Positions 1 to 8,548 are shown, numbered from the stretch's first letter. The stretch is 64,000 nucleotides of DNA from Acidimicrobiia bacterium (GCA_023264995.1 JAHFUR010000009.1:62001-126000); one strand, 5' to 3'. Notes: generated by a model not told the origin, from the sequence alone. Made by a program: numbers and translations.

Positions 1-91
1 CGCCGGCGCAGAACCCCCGCGGCGCGGCGAGGAGAACCCGGTCGACGTCCATGCGGGAAGCCTACCGGTGGGCGTCCCGTATCCTTGGGTC

Positions 92-1456
92 GTGTCCCTG
101 CCCCGGGTTGTTGCCGTCGCGCCCGGGTCGCCGGCGTCGTTGGCCGGTTTGCAGCCCGGCGACGAGGTGGTTTCCCTGGCCGGCCGCCGGCCCCGTGACG
201 TCATCGAATGGCGGCTGCTGGCCGACGAGGCCGACTTGGAGATGGAGGTCCGCCGGGGTGGGCTCGACTTCGAGCTGACCGTCGCCAAGGCCGAAGGGCA
301 GGCCCTCGGTGCCGAGGTGTCGTCTGCGCTGTTCGACAAGGTCCGCACCTGCGACAACCACTGCGACTTCTGTTTCATCTACCAACTCCCGCCCAAGCTG
401 CGCGAGAGCCTGTACCTGAAGGACGACGACTACCGCCTGTCGTTCCTCTACGGGAACTTCACCACCCTCACCCGGTTCACCGAGATGGACCTCGAGCGGG
501 TGGTCACCGAGCGCCTGAGCCCCCTGAACGTCAGCATCCATGCCACCGACCCCGAGCTGCGGGCCCGCATGCTGCGCAACCGGCGCGGTGCCACCAGCCT
601 GCGCTGGCTGCGGGCCCTGCTCGACCACGGGATCGAGGTGCACGGCCAGGTCGTCGTCTGCCCCGGCGTCAACGACGGCGCCGTGCTCGACGGCACCCTC
701 GTCGGGATCCTCGACGAGTACCCCGAGCTGGCCACCGCGTGCATCGTTCCCCTGGGCGTGAGCCGCTACAACACCGAGGCGGCCATGCGGCCCCACACCG
801 TCGAGGAGGCCCAGGCTGTCGTCGACTGTGTCGAGGACTGGCAGGACGTGTTCCGCTCCGTCCTCGGCCGGCGCCTGGTGTACGCGGCTGACGAGTACTA
901 CCTGCTGGCTGGCCGCCCGTTCCCGGAGGCCGAGACGTACGAGGGCTTCCCCCAGCACGAGAACGGGATCGGCATGGCCCGGGCCTTCCAGATGGAACTG
1001 GCCGGCCAGGTCGAGGCCGATTCGGGCATCGGCGTGCAGCCCGGGTTCTTCGCCTGGGTCGACGGCGCCCCTGCCGAGGGCTACCGGGCGCCCCGGGCCG
1101 ACGGGCTGATCAGCCTGACCCCTCGGCGGAACGCGCCGGTCGCCATCCTCACCGGCGAGTACGGCGCCGCGGTGATCGGGCCACTCGTCGCCGGCCTCGG
1201 CCGGCCCGACGTGCGCGTCCTCCCCGTGCCCAACCGCTTCTTCGGCGGCAACATCGGCGTCACCGGGCTCCTCGTCGGCGAGGACCTGGCCCCGGTCCTG
1301 GCCGCCCAACCCGAAGGTCACCGCTACCTGCTGCCCGACGTCTGCCTCTCCGGCGGGCTGTTCCTCGATGGCACCAAGCCCGAGGACCTGCCCCGCCCCG
1401 TCGAGGTCGTCCGCTCCGACGGCATCTCCCTACGTCAGGCCCTGGAACAATCATGA
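92..1456 (+). CDS. DUF512 / PDZ-domain putative Fe-S protein
   Basis: 454 residues from the GTG at 92; an in-frame GTG at 68 adds eight residues that do not look conserved. A PDZ-like segment comes first (AGLQPGDEV, about residues 18-30), then a cysteine cluster CDNHCDFCF near residue 85 with the CxxxCxxC spacing typical of radical-SAM [4Fe-4S] binding, and a C-terminal DUF512 region. The biochemical role of this family is not established; an iron-sulfur enzyme with a substrate-tethering PDZ module is inferred. Its stop overlaps the start of der (ATGA), so the two are translationally coupled, an arrangement seen in other bacteria. Confidence 0.88.
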   Translation: MSLPRVVAVAPGSPASLAGLQPGDEVVSLAGRRPRDVIEWRLLADEADLEMEVRRGGLDFELTVAKAEGQALGAEVSSALFDKVRTCDNHCDFCFIYQLPPKLRESLYLKDDDYRLSFLYGNFTTLTRFTEMDLERVVTERLSPLNVSIHATDPELRARMLRNRRGATSLRWLRALLDHGIEVHGQVVVCPGVNDGAVLDGTLVGILDEYPELATACIVPLGVSRYNTEAAMRPHTVEEAQAVVDCVEDWQDVFRSVLGRRLVYAADEYYLLAGRPFPEAETYEGFPQHENGIGMARAFQMELAGQVEADSGIGVQPGFFAWVDGAPAEGYRAPRADGLISLTPRRNAPVAILTGEYGAAVIGPLVAGLGRPDVRVLPVPNRFFGGNIGVTGLLVGEDLAPVLAAQPEGHRYLLPDVCLSGGLFLDGTKPEDLPRPVEVVRSDGISLRQALEQS

Positions 1457-2751
1457 GTCTCCCCGTCATCGCCATCGTCGGCCGCCCCAACGTCGGCAAG
1501 TCCACGCTCGTCAACCGCATTGTCGGCCGGCGGGAGGCCATCGTCGAGGAGCGCCCCGGCGTCACTCGCGACCGCAAGGAGCTGGAGACCGACTGGCGGG
1601 GCCGGCGCTTCACCATCGTGGACACCGGCGGGTGGATCGCCGCCGGCGACGGCCTCGACGCCAAGGTCAGCGAGCAGTCCGAGCGGGCCATCATGAGCGC
1701 CGACGTCGTGCTTTTCGTGGCCGACGGCGCCATCGGCCTGACCGAGGACGACGATCGGGTAGCGGCGGTCCTGCGCAAGGCCAAGCGCCCGGTGATCATG
1801 GTGGTCAACAAGGTCGACAGCGAGCACCGCGAGACCGACGCGTGGGACTTCGCCCGGCTCGGCCTGGGCGAACCGATGACGGTCAGCGCCCTCCACGGCC
1901 GGCAGGTGGGCGACCTGCTCGACGCCGTCTTCGAGCGGCTCCCACCCCCGGGGCCCGACGAGCTGCCGGCGGACGAAACGGCCAAGGTACCGTCGATCGC
2001 GGTGGTCGGGCGGCCCAACGTGGGCAAGTCGACCCTCTTCAACCGGCTCATCGGCGACGACCGTTCCGTCGTGCACGACATGCCCGGCACCACCCGCGAC
2101 TCCATCGACACCGTGGTCGACACCCCCGACGGCCCCATCTGTTTCATCGACACCGCCGGCATGCGGCGGAAGAGCAAGATCGTGGACGGCACCGAGTACT
2201 ACTCACTGGTGCGGGCGCTGCAGACGGTCGACCGGGCCGACCTGGCCATGCTGGTGATCGACGCGTCGGAGGGCGTGACCCACCAGGACCAGCGCCTGGC
2301 CGAGCGGATCGACATCGCCGGCAGCCCCGTCCTCATCGTCCTCAACAAGTTCGACCTGCTCGGGGCCACCGCCCGGGCCGCGATCAGCGAGGACGTGGCC
2401 GACCGTCTGGCGTTCCTCGGCTACGCGCCGGTGCTGAAGATCAGCGCCCTGACCGGCAAGGGCGTGCAGCGCATGCTGCCGGCCATCCAGGAGGCCATCG
2501 AGGCCTACCACCGCCGGGTGCCGACCCGAGAGCTGAACGAGGTCGTCCAGGCCGCCCAGGCCCAGCAGCCGGCCCCCGGCGCCCGGGTCCTCTACGCCAC
2601 CCAGGGTGCCACCGACCCGCCGACGTTTACCCTGTTCACCAACCGGGCGCTGCCGGCGCCCTACCTGCGCTTCCTGGAGCGGCGCATCCGGGAGCATTTC
2701 GGGTTCGGGCCCACGCCGCTGAAGCTGCGGGTACGGAGCCGGACGAGCTGA
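1453..2751 (+). CDS. der: Ribosome biogenesis GTPase Der (EngA)
   Basis: 432 residues with the tandem GTPase arrangement unique to Der. The first G domain has GRPNVGKST at about residues 10-18, DTGG and NKVD; the second has the same P-loop near residue 185, DTAG and NKFD. A C-terminal KH-like domain follows (TLFTNRALPAPYLRFLERR). Der acts in late maturation of the 50S subunit and is normally essential. The length fits the family. It overlaps the DUF512 gene by 4 bp. Confidence 0.97.
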   Translation: MSLPVIAIVGRPNVGKSTLVNRIVGRREAIVEERPGVTRDRKELETDWRGRRFTIVDTGGWIAAGDGLDAKVSEQSERAIMSADVVLFVADGAIGLTEDDDRVAAVLRKAKRPVIMVVNKVDSEHRETDAWDFARLGLGEPMTVSALHGRQVGDLLDAVFERLPPPGPDELPADETAKVPSIAVVGRPNVGKSTLFNRLIGDDRSVVHDMPGTTRDSIDTVVDTPDGPICFIDTAGMRRKSKIVDGTEYYSLVRALQTVDRADLAMLVIDASEGVTHQDQRLAERIDIAGSPVLIVLNKFDLLGATARAAISEDVADRLAFLGYAPVLKISALTGKGVQRMLPAIQEAIEAYHRRVPTRELNEVVQAAQAQQPAPGARVLYATQGATDPPTFTLFTNRALPAPYLRFLERRIREHFGFGPTPLKLRVRSRTS

Positions 2752-2757
2752 TCGTCC

Positions 2758-2781
2758 TGCCGGCGCCGGATCCGGCCGGCA
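2758..2781 (+). terminator. Candidate hairpin after der
   Basis: Arms TGCCGGC and GCCGGCA flank a further CCGGATCCGG palindrome, six bases after the der stop. There is no T-run, so this is an intrinsic terminator or an RNA-processing hairpin only by inference. The next gene starts 22 bp later. Confidence 0.35.
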
Positions 2782-2803
2782 CCCTCTAGGATCTCGACGG
2801 GCC

Positions 2804-3886
2804 ATGGTCGATTACCCGCTTCTGCTGGTCGTCTCGTTCTCGTGCGTGGTGGCCGCTGTCGTCTGGGCCCGGTCGGCGCGGCGGCTCGAGCGTTCCTGGC
2901 GGCGGCTCCTCGAGGGCAGCGGCCAGTCGGGCTCGATGGCAGCCAGGCTGGCCCGCTCGGCGTACCGCAAGGAGGTCCACACCTCGCTGCTGTACCTGAT
3001 CGTGGGCGTGGTCACCGGCGCCTCGTCGATCTCCGGGAGCTGGCCCCGGATCACCCAGATCCTGCTCGGCGTGCCCGTTGCCATGACCCTCGTCTGGGGC
3101 CGGCGCTTCCTGGCCGAGGCCGACCTCATCGAGGAGCGGGCCGCCCTGGAGCGGCGAGCCGAGGAGGTGCTGTCCCAGGAGAACCTGGCCCCGCGACGGT
3201 GGGCCGCACGGCTGGCGCCCGAGGAGCTGCCCGAGTTCGAGGGTTTCGAGGTGGGCCGGGCCTACGAGGCGGGTACGGGCTTGATGGCCGGCGACTTCTA
3301 CGACGTCACGCCCACTGGCCCCAAGCGGGTGGCTGCGGTGATCGGCGACGTCTCAGGCCACGGCATCGAACCGTCGATCACCGCGTTCCAGGTCAAGTAC
3401 CTCCTGCGGGTGTTCCTTCGCCAGTACCGCGACCCAGCCCAGGCGCTGGAAGAGCTGAACGCGGTCATCTCGGCGCAGACCCGCAACGAGGAGTTCGTGT
3501 CACTGTGCCTCGTGGTCTTCGACCAGGCCGCCGGCACCCTCCGCTACGCCTCGGCGGGCCACCCACCGGCCTGGCTCTGGCACGATGGCGAGGTGCGACC
3601 CCTGCGCTCCACCGGCCCGCTGCTGACCCTGAACCCCAAGGCGTCGTACGGCAGCCGGGAGGTGGCGCTGGACCCAGGCGACCTCCTCCTGCTCTACACC
3701 GACGGGTTGGCCGAGGCCCGGGCCGGCGGCCAGCTCTTCGGCGAGGAGCGCATCGCCGCCCATATCCGGCGCGACCCCGGCGTCGCCGCCGACGTGCTGT
3801 GCAAGTCGCTGCTGGCCGCAGCCCGCGACTTCGCCACCGGGCCCATCCGGGACGACGTCGCCATCCTGGCTGTCCGCCGGACCTGA
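2804..3886 (+). CDS. Membrane-anchored PP2C-family (SpoIIE/RsbU-type) Ser/Thr phosphatase
   Basis: 360 residues. Two hydrophobic segments lie near the N-terminus (about residues 3-20 and 63-85), then a short helical linker, then a SpoIIE phosphatase domain. The metal-binding acidic motifs are visible: MAGDFYDV, IGDVSGHG, YTDGLAEA and the terminal RDDVAILAV. Such enzymes dephosphorylate anti-anti-sigma factors in partner-switching control of sigma factors. No anti-sigma partner is encoded nearby, so the target is unknown. Confidence 0.9.
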   Translation: MVDYPLLLVVSFSCVVAAVVWARSARRLERSWRRLLEGSGQSGSMAARLARSAYRKEVHTSLLYLIVGVVTGASSISGSWPRITQILLGVPVAMTLVWGRRFLAEADLIEERAALERRAEEVLSQENLAPRRWAARLAPEELPEFEGFEVGRAYEAGTGLMAGDFYDVTPTGPKRVAAVIGDVSGHGIEPSITAFQVKYLLRVFLRQYRDPAQALEELNAVISAQTRNEEFVSLCLVVFDQAAGTLRYASAGHPPAWLWHDGEVRPLRSTGPLLTLNPKASYGSREVALDPGDLLLLYTDGLAEARAGGQLFGEERIAAHIRRDPGVAADVLCKSLLAAARDFATGPIRDDVAILAVRRT

Positions 3887-3896
3887 TCGCCGACCC

Positions 3897-4097
3897 GTGC
3901 CGAACTGTGAGGACTGTGACCACTACTGGCGGGCGGACGAGCTGGGGGAGGGGGGCACCTGCCCGACCTGCGGGCGGACGCTCGACACCACCCCGTCGAA
4001 GACGCCTTGGCACTTCAAGCTGCTGATCGCCACCCTGACGATCTACCTGAGCTGGCGGGCCGTCCAGGGCATCGAGTGGGTGATCCACAAGATCTAG
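3897..4097 (+). CDS. Small zinc-ribbon membrane protein
   Basis: 66 residues from a GTG ten bases after the phosphatase stop. CEDCDHYW and CPTCG give two CxxC pairs, a zinc-ribbon knuckle; residues about 42-58 form one hydrophobic helix (FKLLIATLTIYLSW). Probably co-transcribed with the phosphatase gene. The function is unknown. The stop overlaps the stop of the convergent L,D-transpeptidase gene by four bases. Confidence 0.75.
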   Translation: MPNCEDCDHYWRADELGEGGTCPTCGRTLDTTPSKTPWHFKLLIATLTIYLSWRAVQGIEWVIHKI

Positions 4098-4813
4098 CTG
4101 GCGACGACCACCATCTGCATGCCGTTGGTGATGTGCGCCGGGAACCACTCGGCTGAGTACATCGAGATCCGCACGCAGCCGTGCGACGCCGGCTGGGCCG
4201 GGACCGACGTCGACCCGTGGACGGCGTAGCCGCCGACGAAGTACTCGGCGTTGTAGAGGCGGCCCAGCCGGCTCGTGTGCCAGCCGGCGTCAAAGCGGTA
4301 GAAGCGATAGGTGCCGGTGGGCGTGGGTGTCGCCGGCGTGCCCGTCGAGACGGCGAGGATCTTGGTGAGGCTGCCGCCCCCGTACAGGAACAGGACCTGG
4401 CGAGCCAGGCTGACCTCGACCCGGTCCGGCTCGCCGTTCGCCACCATCGGCGGGGGGCTGGCCTGCGTCGACATGATCAGGTTCGTCACCGGGTCGGTCA
4501 GGCCTCCAGTCCGCTCGAAGCCGTTCACCTTCTGGAACGCGGTGATGGCACTGACCGTCTGGGCGTCGACAACCCCGTCGATCGGGCCGACGTCGTAGTG
4601 CAGGGCGTCGAGCTTCCGTTCGACGTCGAGCATCGTGAGGGGCGCCGGCGCCCCGGTGGCTCCCGGGGTGGGGCGGGCCGGCGGCGGGGCGAACAACCCG
4701 GTGCCGAGCAGCCCGCCGCCGCCGGCGCTGGCCGCCGGCGCCAGGGCCAGCTGGGCTCCCATGAGGACGAGGAACAAGGCTGGGAGGCGACGGGTCAACG
4801 GCGGGAGCTTCAT
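4094..4813 (-). CDS. Secreted L,D-transpeptidase with peptidoglycan-binding domain
   Basis: 239 residues from the ATG of MKLPPLTRR, chosen because a signal peptide (LFLVLMGAQLALAPAASA) follows directly. A peptidoglycan-binding domain type 1 repeat (LDVERKLDALHYDVGPIDG) spans about residues 55-115. A YkuD catalytic domain follows with the signature HGSTSV...SHGCVRIS, in which the Cys is the nucleophile. Predicted to form 3-3 or lipoprotein cross-links in peptidoglycan outside the membrane. Confidence 0.92.
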   Translation of the reverse strand: MKLPPLTRRLPALFLVLMGAQLALAPAASAGGGGLLGTGLFAPPPARPTPGATGAPAPLTMLDVERKLDALHYDVGPIDGVVDAQTVSAITAFQKVNGFERTGGLTDPVTNLIMSTQASPPPMVANGEPDRVEVSLARQVLFLYGGGSLTKILAVSTGTPATPTPTGTYRFYRFDAGWHTSRLGRLYNAEYFVGGYAVHGSTSVPAQPASHGCVRISMYSAEWFPAHITNGMQMVVVAS

Positions 4814-4882
4814 GTCCGGACACCTTCCCACAACCGGTCCGGGGGAAGCCCTGCCCCACTGCGGCTAGAGTCGGCCTCGGTA

Positions 4883-4960
4883 CGGGCTGTGGCGCAGCTT
4901 GGTTAGCGCGCTTGACTGGGGGTCAAGAGGTCGGGAGTTCAAATCTCCCCAGCCCGACCA
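4883..4960 (+). tRNA. tRNA-Pro (anticodon GGG)
   Basis: Complete cloverleaf. The acceptor stem CGGGCTG (4883-4889) pairs with CAGCCCG (4950-4956); the D arm is GCGC/GCGC; the anticodon stem CTTGA/TCAAG encloses the loop CTGGGGG with anticodon GGG at 4918-4920; the T arm is GGGAG-TTCAAAT-CTCCC. The discriminator A and the CCA end (4958-4960) are encoded. It reads CCC codons, which are frequent in this genome. Confidence 0.97.
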
Positions 4961-4975
4961 CAAAGCCGCAGGTCG

Positions 4976-4994
4976 GAGGGGTAAGGGACCCCTC
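4976..4994 (+). terminator. Hairpin downstream of tRNA-Pro
   Basis: Perfect 7-bp arms GAGGGGT / ACCCCTC with a five-base loop, 15 bases after the tRNA end. A likely transcript end or processing structure for the tRNA; it lacks a U-tract. Confidence 0.45.
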
Positions 4995-5041
4995 TGGCCA
5001 GAGGCTCCCCGAAGGCCGCGACGCCGGCAGCCGTGGCCATC

Positions 5042-5056
5042 GTCATCGACCCTGGC
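5042..5056. repeat. Left target-site duplication of the IS
   Basis: GTCATCGACCCTGGC, identical over all 15 bases to 6797-6811 on the other side of the element. This fits a duplicated insertion target. Confidence 0.93.
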
Positions 5057-5060
5057 TGTG

Positions 5061-5164
5061 CAGTCCCGGTACATAGTGGACACCGTGGCTCCGGTACCTC
5101 CCTGACACTTCTCGGACGCGGCTCCGGTACCTGGGCGACAGTGGCTCCGGTACCTGCACGACAC
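5061..5164 (+). repeat. Iterated 23-bp motif at the left IS end (4 copies)
   Basis: Copies at 5061-5083, 5086-5108, 5119-5141 and 5142-5164. The inner three share GGCTCCGGTACCT followed after a few bases by GACA; the outermost is a CCCGGTAC variant in the terminal repeat. They lie between the end and the transposase start at 5252. Inferred to be transposase-binding sites, possibly also repressor sites over the promoter. Confidence 0.8.
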
Positions 5165-5251
5165 CCCTCGCCGTGAGGAGGGTCCACCACTTCCCGGTCG
5201 CCACCTTCTTCGCTGTGGTCGTTCGCGCCCACAGGACCGAAGGAGGCCGGC

Positions 5252-6733
5252 GTGCTCGTGGAGTTGGGGTTGGTGGAACAGCGCTACAAGGCGGTGTGCG
5301 ACGTGCTCGACGGCGCCACCGTCACCGATGTGGCCAGACGAAACGGGGTGGCCCGCCAAACGGTGCACGACTGGCTGCGTCGCTACGCGTCCGGGGGCCT
5401 GGCCGGCCTGGCCGACGCCTCGTCCAAGCCGCAGTCCTGCCCCCACCAGATGGCGCCGGAGGTGGAGGCCCGGGTCCTCGAGCTGCGGCGGGCCCATCCC
5501 GGTTGGGGGCCACGGACCATCGGCCACCGGCTGGGCCGCGACGGCGTGGAGCCGGTCCCGGGCCGTTCGTCCATCTATCGCTGCCTGGTCCGCCACGGCC
5601 TGGTCACGCCCGAGCCACGCCGGAAGCGCCGGAGTGACTACAAGCGCTGGGAGCGCTCCCGGGCCATGGAGCTGTGGCAGATGGACATTGTCGGCGGGGT
5701 CGTCCTCACCGGCGGGCGGGAGGCCAAGATCGTCACCGGCGTCGACGACCACTCCCGGTTCTGCGTGTCGGCCTACGTGGTGGCCCGGGCCACGGCGCAG
5801 CCCACCTGTGACGCCCTGGCCCTGGCCATGCGCCGCCACGGCGTGCCCGAGCAGGTACTCACCGACAACGGCAAGGTGTTCACCGGCCGCTTCGGCCCCG
5901 GTACCGGGGAGGTGCTCTTCGACCGCATCTGCCGGGAGAACGGCATCAAGCACCTGCTCACCGCCCCGCGCTCGCCGACGACGACCGGAAAGGTGGAGCG
6001 CTTCCACAAGACCCTGCGGGCCGAGTTCCTCACCGGCAAGGTCTTCGCCTCGGTGGAGGAGGCCCAGGCTGCCCTCGACGTCTGGGTGACGCACTACAAC
6101 ACCGAGCGCCCGCATCAGAGCATCGGGATGGTGGCGCCCTTCGAGCGCTTCCGGCTGGCGGCCTCCGAGCCGGTCGAGACCACTGCGCCTGCGCCGGCGA
6201 AGGACACGGCAGCGAAGACGACTCCGTCGTCGCCGACGCCACCGTCGGCGCCGGCGACGACCCGGCGGGTGGGAGCCAACGGCCTGATCAGCTTCGCCTC
6301 GGCCACCTACCGGGCCGGGGTGTGGCTCGCCGGCCAGGAGGTCACCGTGGTCTGTGACGGCGGCCTGGTGCACCTACAGCACCGGGGCGTGCTCATCGCC
6401 ACCCACGCCCGCCGCCACAGCGTCGACAAGCAGGCCGCCGGCCTGCGCCGGGGCAAGCCCGCCAAGGACTCGGTGCGGCGGCCGACGCCCACCGCGGCCT
6501 CGGTCACCCGCAAGGTCGACTCCTCGGGCAACGTGTGCTTCGCCGGCGCCCACTACCGCGCCGGCAGCCAGTACCGGCGCCGCCAGGTCCAGGTGGCCGT
6601 GGTCGGCGACATGGTCGAGATCTCCATCGGCAACGAGCTCATCCGCTGCTACCCAGCCAAGCACGACCGCACCCGCGAGCACGGCGCCCTGGCCAACCCC
6701 GGCGGCAGGCCCCGCAGGAGCAACGCCGCCTAA
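5252..6733 (+). CDS. IS481-family DDE transposase with duplicated C-terminal beta domain
   Basis: 493 residues. An N-terminal helix-turn-helix region (TVTDVARRNGVARQTVHDWL, about residues 24-45) precedes an integrase/RNase-H core with the acidic triad: D in LWQMDIVGG, D in LTDNGKVF and E in GKVERFHK. After the core there is a proline/alanine/threonine linker, then two related units of about 50 residues, both with YRAG followed by a beta-rich stretch; they resemble the C-terminal beta domain of Mu/IS-type transposases. The frame is intact, so the element may be active. Confidence 0.93.
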   Translation: MLVELGLVEQRYKAVCDVLDGATVTDVARRNGVARQTVHDWLRRYASGGLAGLADASSKPQSCPHQMAPEVEARVLELRRAHPGWGPRTIGHRLGRDGVEPVPGRSSIYRCLVRHGLVTPEPRRKRRSDYKRWERSRAMELWQMDIVGGVVLTGGREAKIVTGVDDHSRFCVSAYVVARATAQPTCDALALAMRRHGVPEQVLTDNGKVFTGRFGPGTGEVLFDRICRENGIKHLLTAPRSPTTTGKVERFHKTLRAEFLTGKVFASVEEAQAALDVWVTHYNTERPHQSIGMVAPFERFRLAASEPVETTAPAPAKDTAAKTTPSSPTPPSAPATTRRVGANGLISFASATYRAGVWLAGQEVTVVCDGGLVHLQHRGVLIATHARRHSVDKQAAGLRRGKPAKDSVRRPTPTAASVTRKVDSSGNVCFAGAHYRAGSQYRRRQVQVAVVGDMVEISIGNELIRCYPAKHDRTREHGALANPGGRPRRSNAA

Positions 6734-6744
6734 CCCATGCTTGA

Positions 6745-6792
6745 GTGTCGTATACCTACCGGAGCCAAAGTGTCGTGCGGGTACCGGGACTT
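6745..6792 (-). repeat. Iterated 23-bp motif at the right IS end (2 inverted copies)
   Basis: Copies at 6745-6767 and 6770-6792 in the opposite orientation to the left-end set. The offset between the outer two copies is 25 bp at both ends of the element, so the terminal pair is arranged symmetrically; the left end has two additional internal copies. Confidence 0.78.
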
Positions 6793-6796
6793 GACA

Positions 6797-6811
6797 GTCA
6801 TCGACCCTGGC
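6797..6811. repeat. Right target-site duplication of the IS
   Basis: GTCATCGACCCTGGC, an exact copy of 5042-5056. Confidence 0.93.
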
Positions 6812-6875
6812 GTCCCCGGCCGCCCATGGCGCCGATCCGGCACCGTCGGGCAGGCGCTGGTTTACGATCGGCGTT

Positions 6876-7433
6876 GTGACGGAGGCGATCGCAGTCATCT
6901 CGTTCGAGGAGTTCCTGAAGGGCGAGGAGCAGAGCGAGCGGCGGCACGACCTGGTTGGCGGCCGGGTGTACGCCATGGCCGGAGGGACCGAGCGTCACGA
7001 CCTCGCCGCCGGGCTCATCTACGAGCTGCTGGCCGCCGGCGCCCGGGCCAAGGGATGCCGGCCGTTCACCTCCAACCGGCTCGTCCGGACGCGGAGCGGC
7101 AATGCCTACTACCCCGACGTGATGGTGGCCTGTGGCCCAGCACCACACCGCCTGTACGAGGCCGATCCCGCACTCGTCGTGGAGGTGCTGTCGCCGTCGA
7201 CTGGGGCGGTCGACCGCAGGGAGAAGGCCGTCGCCTACGCCGAGGCCGCCTCGTTGCGCATGTTGGTGCTTGTCGACCCCGAGTCGCGGCGGATGGAGGT
7301 GGCACGGCCTTCCGGAGGCGCCATCGACGCCTGGGAGGTCTGTGGGCCGGGTGACGTGCTCGCCACCGAGTTCGGGGACATCGACGTGGACGCGCTGTAC
7401 GACGTCATCGAACGCACGGCGACAGCTTCCTGA
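6876..7433 (+). CDS. Uma2-family (DUF820) PD-(D/E)XK nuclease-like protein
   Basis: 185 residues from a GTG. The Uma2 pattern is clear: F-E-E-F near residue 10, RHDLVGGRVYAM, then YYPDVMVACG with the conserved Asp, and LVVEVLSPSTGAVDRREK with the E-x-L-S-P motif and catalytic Lys. This is a restriction-endonuclease fold. Uma2 proteins are abundant in cyanobacteria and actinobacteria, but their targets are mostly unknown. It is outside the IS (80 bp past its end). It converges on the phosphotransferase gene. Confidence 0.9.
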   Translation: MTEAIAVISFEEFLKGEEQSERRHDLVGGRVYAMAGGTERHDLAAGLIYELLAAGARAKGCRPFTSNRLVRTRSGNAYYPDVMVACGPAPHRLYEADPALVVEVLSPSTGAVDRREKAVAYAEAASLRMLVLVDPESRRMEVARPSGGAIDAWEVCGPGDVLATEFGDIDVDALYDVIERTATAS

Positions 7434-7461
7434 GCTGACTGCACGTCCGACCGAACGGCGG

Positions 7462-8448
7462 TCAGAGATCGAGGCTCTGGCGGTCGATGGCCTGGGCGAC
7501 CCGCTCCTCCCACCAGTGCAGCTCGTCGTCGTCGCCCAGTGCCTTCTCCCACCCGAAGGTGGCCATGATGCCAACCAGGCAAAGGTCGAGCTGGCGCTGC
7601 CACCAGCCGCCGGTGGCGATCCCGGCCCGGTCGAGGGCGGCCCGGAACCGCTCGATGGCCGCCTCCTTCGACTCCGGCAGCCGGGCCCGGTTCAGGGCCA
7701 GGTACCACCACAGCTCCCAGCAGGCGGGCCCGATGCCCGGGTAGGCCCAGTCGATCAGGATGGTGCGGCCGTCGGGGTGGGTGCCCAGGTTGCCCATCTT
7801 CCAGTCGCCGTGGAGCAGGGTGGTCGGCGTCTCCGCCAACAAGCCGGTGAGCAGGCCGGGGTCGTCGTGCACGGCGCCGGCCGCGGCGGCCAGCGCCGGC
7901 GACCGCTCGGTCAGCAGTCGCCAGCCCCGGTCGGCGGCGGCGATCGGCCCCGGTACGTCGTCGACGGACAGCTCGCCGGCGATGTTGCCCGGGGCGAAGA
8001 AGCGGAACCGTTCCTCCATGGTCGAGAGCCCCGGTACCCCTGGCCACTCCCAGAAGGCCGCGCTCAGGTCGGCCATGTGCTCGATGAAACCCTGGTGCTG
8101 GGCGCCGGCGACGACCTCGTCGCCTTCGGGGACGAGGTGCTCGCCCACATCGTGCATGACCATCGTCAGCACGGCGTCGTCGCCGGTCCCCACCACGTCC
8201 ATAGCCACGAGGGCGTGGTCGATGCTCGGGGGGAGCCGGTCGAGCGCGCCCGATCTCCAGATCAGCCAGGGACGGTGCACGTGGTCGTTGGTCACCCGCA
8301 TGATCCAGTCCGATGCCGGGCTCAGCCGCTTCACGAAGTAGCGCTGGCCGTCGACGACCACCTTCTCGAACTCCGATGTGGAGCGAGCATCGCCCGGGTT
8401 CACCACTTCCCGGTGCGACGCCCGGCTGAGCAGCTCGTCAACGTTCAT
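7462..8448 (-). CDS. Aminoglycoside-phosphotransferase-fold kinase
   Basis: 328 residues from the ATG of MNVDELLSRASH. The open frame runs further upstream, but that part overlaps the divergent lipoprotein gene and looks non-coding. The kinase fold shows an N-lobe Lys (RYFVKRLSP), the catalytic loop LLHGDWKMGN with Asp and Asn, and LIDWAYPG for metal binding. The family phosphorylates small molecules; nothing here argues for antibiotic resistance rather than a metabolic substrate. Confidence 0.87.
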   Translation of the reverse strand: MNVDELLSRASHREVVNPGDARSTSEFEKVVVDGQRYFVKRLSPASDWIMRVTNDHVHRPWLIWRSGALDRLPPSIDHALVAMDVVGTGDDAVLTMVMHDVGEHLVPEGDEVVAGAQHQGFIEHMADLSAAFWEWPGVPGLSTMEERFRFFAPGNIAGELSVDDVPGPIAAADRGWRLLTERSPALAAAAGAVHDDPGLLTGLLAETPTTLLHGDWKMGNLGTHPDGRTILIDWAYPGIGPACWELWWYLALNRARLPESKEAAIERFRAALDRAGIATGGWWQRQLDLCLVGIMATFGWEKALGDDDELHWWEERVAQAIDRQSLDL

Positions 8449-8548
8449 GCCGGCGTTTCCTACATGTTCACCGCCGCGATGTCGAGGCGGCCGGTTGGCG
8501 TACCCGCCGGCGACTGCCATGCTGGGAGCGACAAGGGAGGAACGCTCG

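Larger units (their letters stand above)
5057..6796 (+). mobile_element. Complete IS481-family insertion sequence (1740 bp)
   Basis: The element begins TGT and ends ACA, with imperfect inverted ends that share AGTCCCGGTAC. It carries one intact transposase and is bounded by a perfect 15-bp direct duplication. TGT...ACA ends and target duplications of up to about 15 bp are known for the IS481 family. Intact ends, an uninterrupted reading frame and an undiverged duplication suggest recent insertion. It sits 96 bp downstream of tRNA-Pro. Confidence 0.92.

Noticed and set aside
62-1321. Long minus-strand frame opposite the DUF512 gene
   Set aside because: It lies wholly over a gene with clear motifs and has a repetitive Gly/Pro/Arg/Asp composition with no domain; typical antisense shadow in high-G+C DNA.
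4865-6373. 502-codon minus-strand frame through the tRNA and transposase
   Set aside because: It overlaps tRNA-Pro and the transposase, crosses the IS boundary and shows no protein motif.
6876-7433. Uma2-like gene as part of the IS
   Set aside because: It begins 80 bp beyond the right IS end and outside the duplicated target site.
7462-8448. Antibiotic-resistance phosphotransferase
   Set aside because: Only the fold and catalytic motifs are visible; many members act on metabolites, and nothing in the context indicates resistance.
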